Below, one piece after another: positions 8,134-16,801 of a stretch of DNA of 64,000 nt. The DNA comes from Stutzerimonas decontaminans. GTDB taxonomy: Bacteria; Pseudomonadota; Gammaproteobacteria; Pseudomonadales; Pseudomonadaceae. The notes beneath the pieces are model-generated. The model saw nothing but the letters and a program-made list of their open reading frames with translations. It was not told the origin of the DNA and ran no database searches. How positions within the stretch are numbered: the stretch's first letter is position 1; the number at the start of each line of letters is the position of its first letter. Where the stretch lies: NCBI RefSeq assembly GCF_000661915.1, contig NZ_CP007509.1:124001-188000 (forward strand), in the 5' to 3' direction. The translations under genes and the position numbers were made by a program.

Positions 8134-8823
8134 TTACCGTCCCTGGCAGGCGTCGACGCGCAGCCAGCGTTCCAGCAGCTTGAAGCCCTGCATTAGGATA
8201 AAGGCGATCAGCAGGTAGATCAGGCCGGCGGTGAGGAACATCTCCTCATGCAGGTAGGTGCGTGCGGCGATCTTGCGCGCCATGCCGGTCAGTTCCAGCA
8301 GGGTGATGGTGCTGGCCAGGGCGCTGGCCTTGAGCATCAGGATCACTTCGTTGCTGTAGGCCGGCAGGCCGATGCGTGTGGCGCGTGGCAGGATGATGTG
8401 CAGCAGCGCCTGTGCGCGGGACATGCCCAGCGCCCGGGCGGCTTCGACTTCACCGGGCGGCACGTTCTGGATCGCACCGCGGATGATCTCGGCGATATAG
8501 GCGGCCGTGTGCAGCGTCATGGTGATGATCGCGCACCAGTATGGATCACGCAGGTACGGCCAGAGCGCACTCTGGCGCACCACCTCGAACTGCGCCATGC
8601 CGTAATAGACCAGGAACAGCTGGACCAGCAGCGGCGTACCGCGGAAGAAGAAGATATAGCCGTAGGGCAGGGCGCGAACCGCCAGGTGCCGTGACGAACG
8701 GGCGATGCCCAATGGCACGGCGACGATCAGGCCGGCGATGACCGATACGCCGACCAGTTGCAGGGTCAGCCAGGCACCATCGATGAAACTCGGCAGCCAC
8801 TTGATGAAGATTTCCCAGGTCAT
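8134..8823 (-). CDS. Polar amino acid ABC transporter permease (HisM/ArtM type)
   Basis: 229 residues with about five hydrophobic membrane segments and the inner-membrane permease EAA loop (EVEAARALGMSRAQALLHIILP), which contacts the ATPase. GTPLLVQLFLVYYG is the usual motif of the His/Glu/Gln permease family. Its start overlaps the preceding permease stop by 4 bases. With the second permease, the ATPase and the binding protein it forms a complete four-gene importer. Basic amino acids (Arg/Lys/Orn/His type) are the likely substrates, by overall similarity. Confidence 0.92.
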   Translation of the reverse strand: MTWEIFIKWLPSFIDGAWLTLQLVGVSVIAGLIVAVPLGIARSSRHLAVRALPYGYIFFFRGTPLLVQLFLVYYGMAQFEVVRQSALWPYLRDPYWCAIITMTLHTAAYIAEIIRGAIQNVPPGEVEAARALGMSRAQALLHIILPRATRIGLPAYSNEVILMLKASALASTITLLELTGMARKIAARTYLHEEMFLTAGLIYLLIAFILMQGFKLLERWLRVDACQGR

Positions 8824-9515
8824 GCTGCGCTCCGCACGAAGCCGCGGGCGGCACGTTTTTCAAGGAAGTGCATGCCGATCATGGCGACGATGGTCAGGCA
8901 CAGGTAGATGAAGGCGGCGACCAGGAAGAAAGTGAAGGGCTCCTTGCTGGCGGTCACGGCAATCTGCGAGCGGCGCATGATCTCTTCCAGGCCGATGACA
9001 GATACCAATGCCGTGTCCTTCATCAGGATCATGAACAGATTGCCCAGTCCCGGCAGCGCCAGGCGCCACATCTGCGGCAGGATCAGCCGCGTGAAGATTC
9101 TCCGCTTGTCCAACCCCAATGCCAGGCCAGCCTCGCGGTGCCCCTTGGGAATGGCCAGCAGCGCGCCGCGGAATACTTCGGTGGCGTAGGCACCGAAGCA
9201 CAAACCCAGGGCGATGGTGCCAGCGGCGAACGGGCTGAGGGCCAGATTAGCGATGCCGAACAGCTCGCCGATGCCGCGAATCAGACTGATGGTGCCAAAG
9301 TAGATCAGCAGCACCCAGAGCAGTTCGGGTACGCCGCGCACGATGGTCGAATAGGTGCCGCCGAGCCAGCGCAGCGCGCTGTAGGGCGAGGTCTTGGCGA
9401 GAGCGCCGAGCAGACCGAGCACCAGCCCCAGCGCCAGGGAGGCGAGGGCCAGTTGGATGGTCATCCAGGTGCCGGCGATAAGGGCCGGACCGAATCCGTG
9501 AAGGTCAGGAATCAT
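8820..9515 (-). CDS. Polar amino acid ABC transporter permease (HisQ/ArtQ type)
   Basis: 231 residues, the partner permease of the heterodimeric channel. It has the family motifs RGVPELLWVLLIYFG and the EAA loop (HREAGLALGLDKRRIFTRLILPQ), plus about five membrane segments. The stop overlaps the next permease start (ATGA), so translation is probably coupled. A strong stem-loop separates it from the binding-protein gene upstream, which may lower its expression relative to the binding protein. Confidence 0.92.
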   Translation of the reverse strand: MIPDLHGFGPALIAGTWMTIQLALASLALGLVLGLLGALAKTSPYSALRWLGGTYSTIVRGVPELLWVLLIYFGTISLIRGIGELFGIANLALSPFAAGTIALGLCFGAYATEVFRGALLAIPKGHREAGLALGLDKRRIFTRLILPQMWRLALPGLGNLFMILMKDTALVSVIGLEEIMRRSQIAVTASKEPFTFFLVAAFIYLCLTIVAMIGMHFLEKRAARGFVRSAA

Positions 9516-9528
9516 AGGAGCTCAAACA

Positions 9529-9568
9529 CCGAAGCCCGGTCGGCCAGTTTCAGGCGACCGGGCTTCGG
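9529..9568 (-). other. Intercistronic stem-loop after binding-protein gene
   Basis: A perfect 14-bp stem (9529-9542 with 9555-9568; arm CCGAAGCCCGGTCG) with a 12-base loop lies between the binding-protein stop and the first permease start. There is no T-tract, so it is better read as an mRNA-stabilising 3' structure than as a terminator. Such hairpins commonly allow excess binding protein over membrane components. Confidence 0.7.
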
Positions 9569-9578
9569 CTCGGTTGGA

Positions 9579-10334
9579 TCAGTAAATGCTGAACGGGAAG
9601 TACTTGTCGTTGATCTGCTTGTAGGTGCCGTCAGCGATGATCTCGGCCAGCGCCTTGTTCAGCTTCTCACGCAGCTCGTCGTTGCCCTTGCGTACAGCGA
9701 TGGCGATCTTGTCGTCATCGAATACCGGCTCGCCCTTGAACTCGAAGCTTTTGCCAGCATCGCTCTTGAGCCATTCCCACTGCACGAAGGTGTCAGCCAG
9801 GATGCCGTCGACGCGACCGGAGGCGAGGTCCAGGTAAGCGTTTTCCTGGGTGTCGTAGAGCTTGATGTCGACGACGCGATCCAGGTTGTCTTCCAGCCAG
9901 GTGCCGGCGATTGTGGCGCGCTGAGCACCGATCACCTTGCCTTTCAGATAGCCTTCATCGGTCTTGAAGTCGACGTTCTTCGGCGCCACGAACTGCAGCT
10001 TGTTGGTGTAGTAGTGGTCGGTGAAATCGACGGCGTTCTTGCGCTCTTCGGTGACCGACATCGAGGCGGCGAGGAAGTCGAACTTGCCGGCGTTCAGCGC
10101 GGGAATGATGCCGTCCCAATCGGAGGTGACCACTTCGCACTCGGTTTGCATCTTGGCGCAGAGTGCGTGGGCGATGTCCAGGTCGAAGCCGACCACCTTG
10201 CCGCTGGCGTCGATCAGGTTGAAGGGTGGGTAAGCGCCTTCGGTACCAATCCGTAGTTTTTCCGCGGCGAATGCCTGGGTGCTGATGATCAGCGAGGCAG
10301 CAGCGGTCAGCAGGATCTTTTTATAGCTCTTCAT
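9579..10334 (-). CDS. Periplasmic amino acid-binding protein (LAO/HisJ-like)
   Basis: 251 residues from the ATG at 10332-10334, giving a clean signal peptide (MKSYKKILLTAAASLIISTQAFA) cut before AEKLRIG. Family 3 solute-binding features are visible: EGAYPPFNLIDASGKVVGFD, DWDGIIPALNAGKFDFLAA, SVTEERKNAVDFT and LASGRVDGILAD. An in-frame ATG 15 bases upstream overlaps the ATPase stop and is less likely, since the GGAG ribosome site lies between the two. This protein would deliver a polar, probably basic, amino acid to the two permeases. Confidence 0.93.
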   Translation of the reverse strand: MKSYKKILLTAAASLIISTQAFAAEKLRIGTEGAYPPFNLIDASGKVVGFDLDIAHALCAKMQTECEVVTSDWDGIIPALNAGKFDFLAASMSVTEERKNAVDFTDHYYTNKLQFVAPKNVDFKTDEGYLKGKVIGAQRATIAGTWLEDNLDRVVDIKLYDTQENAYLDLASGRVDGILADTFVQWEWLKSDAGKSFEFKGEPVFDDDKIAIAVRKGNDELREKLNKALAEIIADGTYKQINDKYFPFSIY

Positions 10335-10348
10335 GCGGTGTTGCTCCA

Positions 10349-11122
10349 TTAGCGATGGCTGGACATGAATTGTTTACAGCGCGCCGATTGAGGGTTGTCA
10401 AATACCTGCTCGGGCGTTCCTTGCTCCTCGACCAGGCCCTGGTGGAGGAATACCACTTCGCTGGATACCTGCTTGGCGAAATTCATCTCGTGGGTGACGA
10501 GCAGCATAGTCCGGCCTTCCTCGGCGAGCGACCGAATCACTGCAAGCACTTCTTGTACCATTTCCGGGTCGAGCGCCGAGGTGGGCTCGTCGAACAGAAT
10601 CACCTTGGGCTGCATCGCCAACGTGCGGGCGATCGCCGCGCGTTGCTGCTGACCACCAGAAAGCTGGTTGGGGTAGACGTGGCGTTTGTCGGCAATGCCG
10701 ACCTTGGCCAGCAGGGCTTCGGCCACTTCGGTGGCTTCGGCCTTGCTCTGGCCGAGCACCCGGCGTGGGGCCTCGATGATGTTGTCGAGGATGGTCATGT
10801 GCGGCCAGAGGTTGAAGTTCTGGAACACGAAACCCAATTCGCTGCGAATCCGGTTGAGCTGCTTGCCGTCGGCAGCGACCAGGTCACCCTGCTTGTCGCG
10901 CTTCAGCTTGAGCTGCTCACCAGCCACCAGAATCTCGCCCTCATGGGGGTTCTCCAGCAGGTTGATGCACCGCAGGAAGGTGGATTTTCCGGAGCCTGAA
11001 GAGCCGAGGATGGAAATCACGTCGCCATCGCGGGCGGTCAGCGAAATGCCTTTGAGAACTTCCAGATCGCCGTAGCGCTTGTGCAGGTTGCGGATTTCCA
11101 GTGCAGGGATGGCCTCGGCCAT
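10349..11122 (-). CDS. Polar amino acid ABC transporter ATPase (HisP/ArtP type)
   Basis: 257 residues with a complete ABC ATPase set: Walker [10 protein letters not shown] (40-48), Q-loop [10 protein letters not shown] (about 99-108), signature LSGGQQQ (154-160), Walker B VILFDEP (174-180) and the switch histidine in LLVTHEM. It is the first gene of the transporter operon, ahead of the binding protein and permeases. The promoter should lie upstream of 11122, where a perfect TGACCGATCGGTCA palindrome is found at 11268-11281. Confidence 0.95.
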   Translation of the reverse strand: MAEAIPALEIRNLHKRYGDLEVLKGISLTARDGDVISILGSSGSGKSTFLRCINLLENPHEGEILVAGEQLKLKRDKQGDLVAADGKQLNRIRSELGFVFQNFNLWPHMTILDNIIEAPRRVLGQSKAEATEVAEALLAKVGIADKRHVYPNQLSGGQQQRAAIARTLAMQPKVILFDEPTSALDPEMVQEVLAVIRSLAEEGRTMLLVTHEMNFAKQVSSEVVFLHQGLVEEQGTPEQVFDNPQSARCKQFMSSHR

Positions 11123-11267
11123 GTGGGGTCCTCTTACAGACCGGCGAAGGCCGCCATGGTCTAGATATCTGATGGTGCGCTCCGCGCGAACTGCTCGCCG
11201 TCCTGGCGAGGCGCAAACCTAGCATGCGATGCGGCATGCGCCAAGCGCGATGCGGCGTTGAGCGGTA

Positions 11268-11281
11268 TGACCGATCGGTCA
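11268..11281. promoter_or_regulatory. Perfect 14-bp palindrome TGACCGATCGGTCA, possible operator
   Basis: A perfect palindrome in the gap between betT and the amino acid transporter operon, about 146 bases upstream of the ATPase start. Its size and symmetry would fit a dimeric repressor such as a TetR-family protein, but no regulator gene is adjacent and no promoter elements are clear. Confidence 0.35.
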
Positions 11282-11410
11282 CGTTTCCCTGGCCAACGGT
11301 GCGACTCCATCTGTATAGATGAAATCAACGCTGCACGCGCGGGCGCACTCCGGTGCGTGGCGCAAATGGCAGGTTCGGCCCGTTCCGTGCGGGCGGAAGC
11401 TGAAACGGTC

Positions 11411-13468
11411 TCAGCTTGCTTCAGGCTTGGGCGCGTCCTGATCGTCGGAGAGCATTTCGTCGTGCTCGGCCATCTTCCACGGCAAGCTGCCCGGTGAGAT
11501 GTGCAGGAAGTGCAGGTACTTCTCGAATTGGTCGAGTATGTCGCTGATGATGTCCGCCTGGTCGTATCCGTAGACGTCGTAATGCTGACCGCCGCGGCGC
11601 AGGAACACTTCGGCGCGATAGTATTGCTCGTCGGTCTCCGGATCCTCGGTTAGCGCGAACGCCGGCATGGCGTAACCGACCGCGCGGATCTCGTAGATGA
11701 AGTCCACCTGGTCGTCCTTGATGACCTCCAGGTAGAGCCGCGAATGAGCTTCATCGGTGTGCACTTCGGCAGCCCATTCCTGGCCGCTGAGTTCGCGCTG
11801 CACGCGGCGCATGGCTTTCAGTACCGTGGTGTTCATGAAGCCGTCGACCTCTTCCCGGCTGGGGAAGCTGACCATCCCGGCCAGGCGCTTCTTCCACAGC
11901 CCTGGTCCGGCATTGCTCGCCAGTCGGCTGCCCTGCATGTGGCTTTGCAGACTGGTTTCGTGGTGGCCTTCGATGACCAGTGCGCGCCACATGCCCAGCG
12001 CGGCGATCATCATGATGATCGCGAAGGGCAGCGCGCTGGCGATGGTCATGGTCTGCAGCGCGCTGAGGCCGCCGGCGAGGAGCAGTGCGGATGCCACGAT
12101 GCCCTCGATGCTGGCCCAGAACACTCGCTGCCACACTGGTGTGTGCAGCGCGCCGCCTGCGGCCAGCGAGTCGATCACCAGAGAGCCGGAGTCCGACGAG
12201 GTGACGAAAAAGGTGATGATCAGCACCACCGCGAGGAACGAGGCGATGGACGTCATCGGCAGCAGTTCGAACAGTTTGAACAGCGCGATGGCGTTGTCCG
12301 CCTGCACATCCGAGATCAGCGAGGTATAGCCCTCGACCATGATCATGTGCAGCGCCGTGTCGCCGAACACCGAGAACCAGAGGAAGGTGAAGATGGTCGG
12401 CACGAACATCACGCCAAACACGAACTGACGAATGGTCCGGCCGCGGCTGATCTTGGCGATGAACAGGCCGACGAAGGGCGACCAGGCGATGGTCCAGCCG
12501 AAGATGAACAGCGTCCAGTTTCCGATCCAGTCGCTGCGGCTGTAAGCCTGCAGGTTAAAGGTGCGCTCAATGATGTTGTTCAGGTAGCTACCAGTGTTCT
12601 GCAGGAAGGTTTCGAGAATGAAGATGCTCGGCCCGACCAGAAACACGAAGAGCATCAGGCCGATCGCCAGGATCATGTTCAGCAGCGAAAGGTTCTTCAC
12701 ACCCTTGTCCAGGCCGGCGACCACCGAGCAGATCGCCAGGCCGGTGATGATCGCGATGGCAATGATCTGCACGTTGATGCTGATCGGTATCGACGGCCAG
12801 AGGTAGTTGATGCCCGCGTTGATCTGGGTAACCGACAGGCCCAGCGTGGTGGCAATACCAAACAGCGTGCCGAGAATGGCGAAGATGTCCACCACATGGC
12901 CAATCGGCCCATGGATACGTTCGCCGATGATCGGGTACAGCGCCGAGCGCATCGACAGCGGCAGGCCGTGGCGAAACGAGAAGTAAGCCAGCACCAGACC
13001 GGTAAGGCCATAAATGGCCCAGATATGAAAGCCCCAGTGGAAGAAGGCAATCTGCATCGCCTGCTTGGCCGCGTCGACGGTTTCTCCGGCTCCGGCGGGT
13101 GGCGAGGCATAGTGCAGCACGGGTTCGGCCACGCCGAAGAACAGCAGGGCGATGCCGTAGCCGGCGGAAAAGAGCATGGCGAACCAGGCCGGGAAGCTGT
13201 ATTGCGGCTCGGCGTGATCCGGGCCCAGCTTGATGCTGCCCCAGGGCGTCATGGCGATGCCGACGATGAACACCAGGAAAAACGCCACCGAGAGCATGTA
13301 GAACCAGCCGAAGTTGGTGGTGATGAAAGCCAGCGTCGAGCTGAATACTTCACCGGCCAGTTCCGGATTGCTGATGGTTCCGATCACCAGCAGCAGTGTG
13401 ACGATCACTGCTGGAATGAACACGGGGAACAGAATGATGGCCTTGGGCATTTTCTTGGCGGCGTCCAT
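11411..13468 (-). CDS. betT: BCCT-family choline/betaine transporter, BetT-like
   Basis: 685 residues. About 12 hydrophobic segments fill residues 10-520, including the BCCT signature region WTLFIFGWTIAWSPFVGLF and the following RGRTIRQFV. The roughly 150-residue cytoplasmic tail (from about 530) is the long C-terminal extension seen in BetT-type proteins, where it senses osmotic stress. It probably imports choline by proton symport for glycine betaine synthesis. No betIBA genes are nearby, so the substrate is inferred from length and similarity. The 270-base gap upstream shows no gene. Confidence 0.88.
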   Translation of the reverse strand: MDAAKKMPKAIILFPVFIPAVIVTLLLVIGTISNPELAGEVFSSTLAFITTNFGWFYMLSVAFFLVFIVGIAMTPWGSIKLGPDHAEPQYSFPAWFAMLFSAGYGIALLFFGVAEPVLHYASPPAGAGETVDAAKQAMQIAFFHWGFHIWAIYGLTGLVLAYFSFRHGLPLSMRSALYPIIGERIHGPIGHVVDIFAILGTLFGIATTLGLSVTQINAGINYLWPSIPISINVQIIAIAIITGLAICSVVAGLDKGVKNLSLLNMILAIGLMLFVFLVGPSIFILETFLQNTGSYLNNIIERTFNLQAYSRSDWIGNWTLFIFGWTIAWSPFVGLFIAKISRGRTIRQFVFGVMFVPTIFTFLWFSVFGDTALHMIMVEGYTSLISDVQADNAIALFKLFELLPMTSIASFLAVVLIITFFVTSSDSGSLVIDSLAAGGALHTPVWQRVFWASIEGIVASALLLAGGLSALQTMTIASALPFAIIMMIAALGMWRALVIEGHHETSLQSHMQGSRLASNAGPGLWKKRLAGMVSFPSREEVDGFMNTTVLKAMRRVQRELSGQEWAAEVHTDEAHSRLYLEVIKDDQVDFIYEIRAVGYAMPAFALTEDPETDEQYYRAEVFLRRGGQHYDVYGYDQADIISDILDQFEKYLHFLHISPGSLPWKMAEHDEMLSDDQDAPKPEAS

Positions 13469-13742
13469 GGACGGTCAGCCTCCGTTTGCGCGGGTGATGA
13501 GCGGGATGTACGCGGCGAAACCTCCGGAGTGCCCGAACGCTGCCTTCTGGGTAGACGGCCCGAAGCGCCGAATGATTCAGAGAAAATACGTCTGGAAAGC
13601 TCGAATGCCGGGTAGAGCTGCCTGGAGCGCAGGATCCAGCCGGTGCTTTTCGCAGAATTTGGGCAACGGTGTCATCAGCGGTCAGCGCCCCATTGAAGCG
13701 CAGAGGTCCGGCCTCGCCAGGCGGGCGGGGCCAGCCAGATCG

Positions 13743-14225
13743 CTAGCGCATGCCGCTATGAGGTTCCTTGCGCCATTCCCATGGGGGTTGTTGCTCGGTC
13801 TTGTGCAATGACCAGATGCCACGTCTGAATTCTCTTGCCACGGCCTCGAGATCGAGCAGTGTGCGATCGTCCAGCTGACCGCGGTAGGCCCAGGCGCTGC
13901 CGGTTCGGACCATTTGCGAGTTGACGTCGATATCGCCCGCTCTGACCCGCGCGAGGGTCCGATTTTGTTCGTCGCGGCCCTTGATCGTCAGCTGCACCTT
14001 CTTGCCGAAGACGTAGCTTGAAAGCGCCTGCCTGGCTTGGCTGCCGTAAGGCTGCTTGAGCTCTGGCGCATAGGTCTCCGCCATCCGCACCCTGAGCCTT
14101 TCACCTTCGTCGGTACGGCAGCTGAAGGTGTTGCCATCGGCGATGCCGATCACTCGACAATCGATTGTTTCCGCTGCGACAGGCATGGCTGTGATGAGCA
14201 GGGCGGCGAATAGATAGCGCAGCAT
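13743..14225 (-). CDS. Secreted thermonuclease (SNase-fold) family protein
   Basis: 160 residues from the ATG at 14223-14225 with a signal peptide (MLRYLFAALLITAMPVAA). The SNase fold is visible in VIGIADGNTF, RMAETYAPELKQPYGSQA, NRTLARVRAGDIDVN and the C-terminal RRGIW. Compared with staphylococcal nuclease, the IDTPE loop reads TYAPE, so one calcium-ligand aspartate seems replaced, while the glutamate and the NRTLARV arginine are kept. Activity is therefore uncertain. The upstream in-frame extension (to 14351) lacks signal-peptide logic and was excluded. Confidence 0.8.
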   Translation of the reverse strand: MLRYLFAALLITAMPVAAETIDCRVIGIADGNTFSCRTDEGERLRVRMAETYAPELKQPYGSQARQALSSYVFGKKVQLTIKGRDEQNRTLARVRAGDIDVNSQMVRTGSAWAYRGQLDDRTLLDLEAVAREFRRGIWSLHKTEQQPPWEWRKEPHSGMR

Positions 14226-14417
14226 GATGGCGTCCGTGCGGTTCAAAGGCGGGCGAGGGTAACAGGGCACCCGCCGGCCGGACCGGAGCCAGGTCTCAGA
14301 TGGTTTGCTTCGCTTGGCGAGCGCGCAACAGATCACGCACAGCGGAGGCATTTCGCCGAGCAGCAGCGCGGCTCATCTGCCGCTTCGTAGCCGGCAATGG
14401 TGCGGTGCACGCTGCGC

Positions 14418-15197
14418 TCAGTAGGCCGCTTCGAGTTGGTGCCGGCGCAGGATCTTCGGCACCGTGCCGTCGGCTATTGCCGCGTCGAGCGCCTGGGCGA
14501 AGGCTTCGAACTGTGCCGCGCTTACCGTTTTGCGCGAAAGGCCAATGCCATAGCTGATTGGCCCCATTTCGCCGGCCTCCCGTATGCCTTCGAGGAGCTC
14601 GTCCTCGATCAGATGCCAGGCGACATCCTGATTGAGGACCGCAAGGCCCTCCGCGCCAAAGCGCCCGGACTGCAGCATGCGCAAGAGTCGGCGATTGTCG
14701 GTGGTCAGGTGCAGGCGTACGTCAGGCACCGACTTCAGACGTTCGGACAGTACGTACGAGGTTCCGGATGGGCCATAGACGCCAACCCGCCGGCCAGCCA
14801 TGTCAGCTGGCTGGTTGAAGACGAAGCTGCTGTCAGCCTGGGCGAAAACGCTGTAGCGAGAAGTGACCAGCATCCGGCTGATATGGAAGATCTGCTCGCG
14901 CTGCGGTGAAGGTGCCAGCGTGAAGATCCCGTCCGCCCGCCCCTGTTCGGCCAGGCGGAATGCTCGCTGCCACGGATACAGGGTGATCGTGCACTGGCGC
15001 TGCAAGCGCGCGCAGACGGCATTTACCACCTCTACAAACGGGCCGGCCGCAGCGACGCCTGCGGTTTCGCTGACTGGGGCGCTAGCAGGATAGGTGAATG
15101 GGGGAAACTCTTCGGTTACGAAACGCCACTGCGCCGCACCGGCTAGGGCGGCCGTCGACGTCAGCCATATCAGCAGAATCGAGAGAATCCTGTGCAC
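14418..15197 (-). CDS. Periplasmic solute-binding protein, family 3
   Basis: 259 residues with signal peptide MHRILSILLIWLTSTAALA. Family 3 binding-protein features include EEFPPFTYP, LYPWQRAFRLAEQGRADGIFTL, PSPQREQIFHIS and VGVYGPSGTSYVLSE. No permease or ATPase gene is adjacent, so it may act as an orphan binding or sensory component. It is similar in style to the tandem pair at 36051-37770. In the pre-integration chromosome it would have followed the tRNA-Phe gene and its terminator at 15533-15567. Confidence 0.78.
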   Translation of the reverse strand: MHRILSILLIWLTSTAALAGAAQWRFVTEEFPPFTYPASAPVSETAGVAAAGPFVEVVNAVCARLQRQCTITLYPWQRAFRLAEQGRADGIFTLAPSPQREQIFHISRMLVTSRYSVFAQADSSFVFNQPADMAGRRVGVYGPSGTSYVLSERLKSVPDVRLHLTTDNRRLLRMLQSGRFGAEGLAVLNQDVAWHLIEDELLEGIREAGEMGPISYGIGLSRKTVSAAQFEAFAQALDAAIADGTVPKILRRHQLEAAY

Positions 15198-15532
15198 CGT
15201 TCGGCTCCTTGCACTGCGCGGCGTTCCTTGGCAGTTCGACGCAGCCGGGCAACATCCCGCGCGGCCCGCTCCGTTAGCATTAGCCTAGCGCACAACCAGG
15301 TCAACGCATCGCGCTGAATGAGGCATAACGCTTTGCCAGCCGTGCGCGCCAGTGTTGAGAGTATCCCTCGCAGTGGGCGACTAGGGTGTCGATCCGCATC
15401 GGCCTTCAACCAGCGAGGTAGGGCGTCACGCAATACTCGCAGGCTAGGGGCCGCAACATAAGCGTGCATCTTGAGCCGCTCTGCGCAGCCTGACTGGTGC
15501 ACGGCGGGCCACTGGAACGAATCGCAGGCAAT
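15198..15532. other. Gap with no supported gene
   Basis: This 335-base stretch upstream of the solute-binding protein contains one open frame (to 15553), which overlaps the neighbouring gene and has basic, low-complexity composition without recognisable motifs. I see no RNA gene or repeat here. Confidence 0.5.
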
Positions 15533-15567
15533 AAAAAACCCCAAGGAGATCAAGCTCGCTTGGGGTT
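15533..15567 (-). terminator. Intrinsic terminator, former tRNA-Phe terminator
   Basis: Stem AACCCCAAG / CTTGGGGTT with a partly paired 13-base loop, followed on the minus strand by six T residues. It lies directly beyond the decayed tRNA-Phe end at 15580-15603, so it was probably the original terminator of tRNA-Phe before the element inserted. Confidence 0.8.
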
Positions 15568-15579
15568 TCTCGGTATTAG

Positions 15580-15603
15580 TGGTGCCAGGGACGGAACCGA
15601 ACC
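15580..15603. repeat. Left attachment site, decayed tRNA-Phe 3' end
   Basis: 24 bases matching the 25-base tRNA-Phe 3' end at 23593-23617 except for one deleted C and one T-to-C change. This is the expected direct repeat left by integration into the tRNA. The differences indicate decay of the non-functional copy, and may impair excision. Confidence 0.8.
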
Positions 15604-15655
15604 ATTCGCTAAAGGCGGCGTATTTGCTGGGTTTGTGTGGTTCGCTTGTTTGTCG

Positions 15656-15679
15656 ATGCCCCCAAAAATGCCCCCAAAA
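15656..15679 (+). repeat. Tandem 12-bp repeat near left end, candidate integrase arm sites
   Basis: Two perfect copies of ATGCCCCCAAAA in tandem, about 53 bases inside the left att site. A matching imperfect tandem pair in the same orientation lies inside the right end at 23460-23483. Such terminal repeats are what tyrosine integrases use as arm-type binding sites. Confidence 0.55.
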
Positions 15680-15696
15680 CGAAAAGTGCCCCTATC

Positions 15697-16050
15697 TCAA
15701 TCAGAAACGTGCTCGATAAACGGTGTCTTGTGCGAGTGGGCACCTTGCGCCGTGAATCGATGCCAAAAGCTGGCCGGTGTCCCCTCGCCAAGCATATTGA
15801 ATGCGTCGAGCACGGCTAGTGCGTCCATAGCTCTGGTCTCAGTAAACGTGGGTCCGAGTGCTTCGAGCGCTATCCGTGCGTTGCGGCGATAGCCTATCTC
15901 CAATTTGCGTCCCGCTTCGGTTAGCCGGTAAAGCTCCATAGTTCGCCTCTCCATAGACTTTGAATAACTGACTCTGGAATCTGCCAGATAAGGTTGAATG
16001 ATCCAAGCCGCATGCGACGCGCTGCTCATGGCATACAGTGTCCTTACCAT
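15697..16050 (-). CDS. Hypothetical protein at left end of element
   Basis: 117 residues, family not recognised. The middle (LYRLTEAGRKLEIGYRRNARIALEAL) resembles the C-terminal part of MarR-type winged-helix proteins, but the rest does not clearly follow that fold. Start is uncertain: ATG at 16050, or at 16029 after an AAGGA. It is the last gene of the element and lies about 750 bases from its nearest neighbour, so it could be cargo. It may be non-coding. Confidence 0.4.
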   Translation of the reverse strand: MVRTLYAMSSASHAAWIIQPYLADSRVSYSKSMERRTMELYRLTEAGRKLEIGYRRNARIALEALGPTFTETRAMDALAVLDAFNMLGEGTPASFWHRFTAQGAHSHKTPFIEHVSD

Positions 16051-16801
16051 TTCGCCTTGTTGCGATCTCGATGTTCACCTCGCCCCAATATCGCCCTCCG
16101 GTGTTTTCGGAGTCCCTAAAAGCCTTTCGGCCTCGCGCGCGTACTGGTCACTTAACTGGCATTCATGGGTCGATTCCCCAAAACGGGGTAGTGCGTGAAA
16201 AGTGCGCGTGAAAGTGCGTAGTTTCCGTGCGTACCGGCTTTGCGAACCAGTTGCGCGAAGCGGTTGCGAACCTGTGACCTGCTGTCAGGCGCAAAGGTGG
16301 TTCAGGGTCACTTTAAATGCCCCGAATCAGGGGGATTTACAGCGCCATCGCATTGCCCGTTTTTAAATCTGAATTATGACGGCGCGAAAATCTGGCTCCC
16401 CCCGTCGTTCGGGCATTGCGCTTGCTCAGACTTTCAACCGGCCCTCCCCGTGGTGTTGGGTCCTCCCAAGGGGGCGCCCCCATTGCGGGTGATTCGTGCC
16501 GTGACCGTTCGCTATATACGGCGCTGGCTGGTGGGTTGGTTGTTGTTTCGTTGTCTCGCGCCAGGCTTCATATGTCGGGCGCTGGTGCTGGGCAATAGGC
16601 CAACTGGTGCCGGTCGTTTCCGCCTTGCTGGTGTCCGTTGCGGGCGTGCTGGCTGGGCTTCCAACGGAAGGCGGAACCGGAAGCGGGGTCAGGCTGGAAA
16701 AGTCCGTATGAAGCGAAAAGGCGGGGCGCGAATCACCCGTGATGGTGCCGGGGCGGGGGAGAACCTAACGGGGGGGGTAGCGCCGTCCGTGGCGCCAGCG
16801 A
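16051..16801. other. Gene-poor region of element with short direct repeats, possible origin
   Basis: No convincing gene in 750 bases; a long plus-strand frame here lacks protein-like features. At 16191-16219 three GTGCGTGAA/GTGCGCGTGAA/GTGCGTAG units follow each other, and at 16241-16272 TTGCGAACC occurs twice around TTGCGCGAAG. An A/T-rich patch (TTTTTAAATCTGAATTAT) is at about 16360-16378. Repeats plus an A/T-rich patch downstream of replication genes would fit a replication origin; this is speculative. Confidence 0.35.

Noticed and set aside
11744..13615. Long plus-strand open frame opposite betT
   Set aside because: Low-complexity His/Arg/Gln-rich translation typical of a GC-rich shadow frame.
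15170..15553. 127-codon minus-strand frame beside the left att site
   Set aside because: Overlaps the signal peptide of the solute-binding protein and runs through the old tRNA terminator; composition not protein-like.
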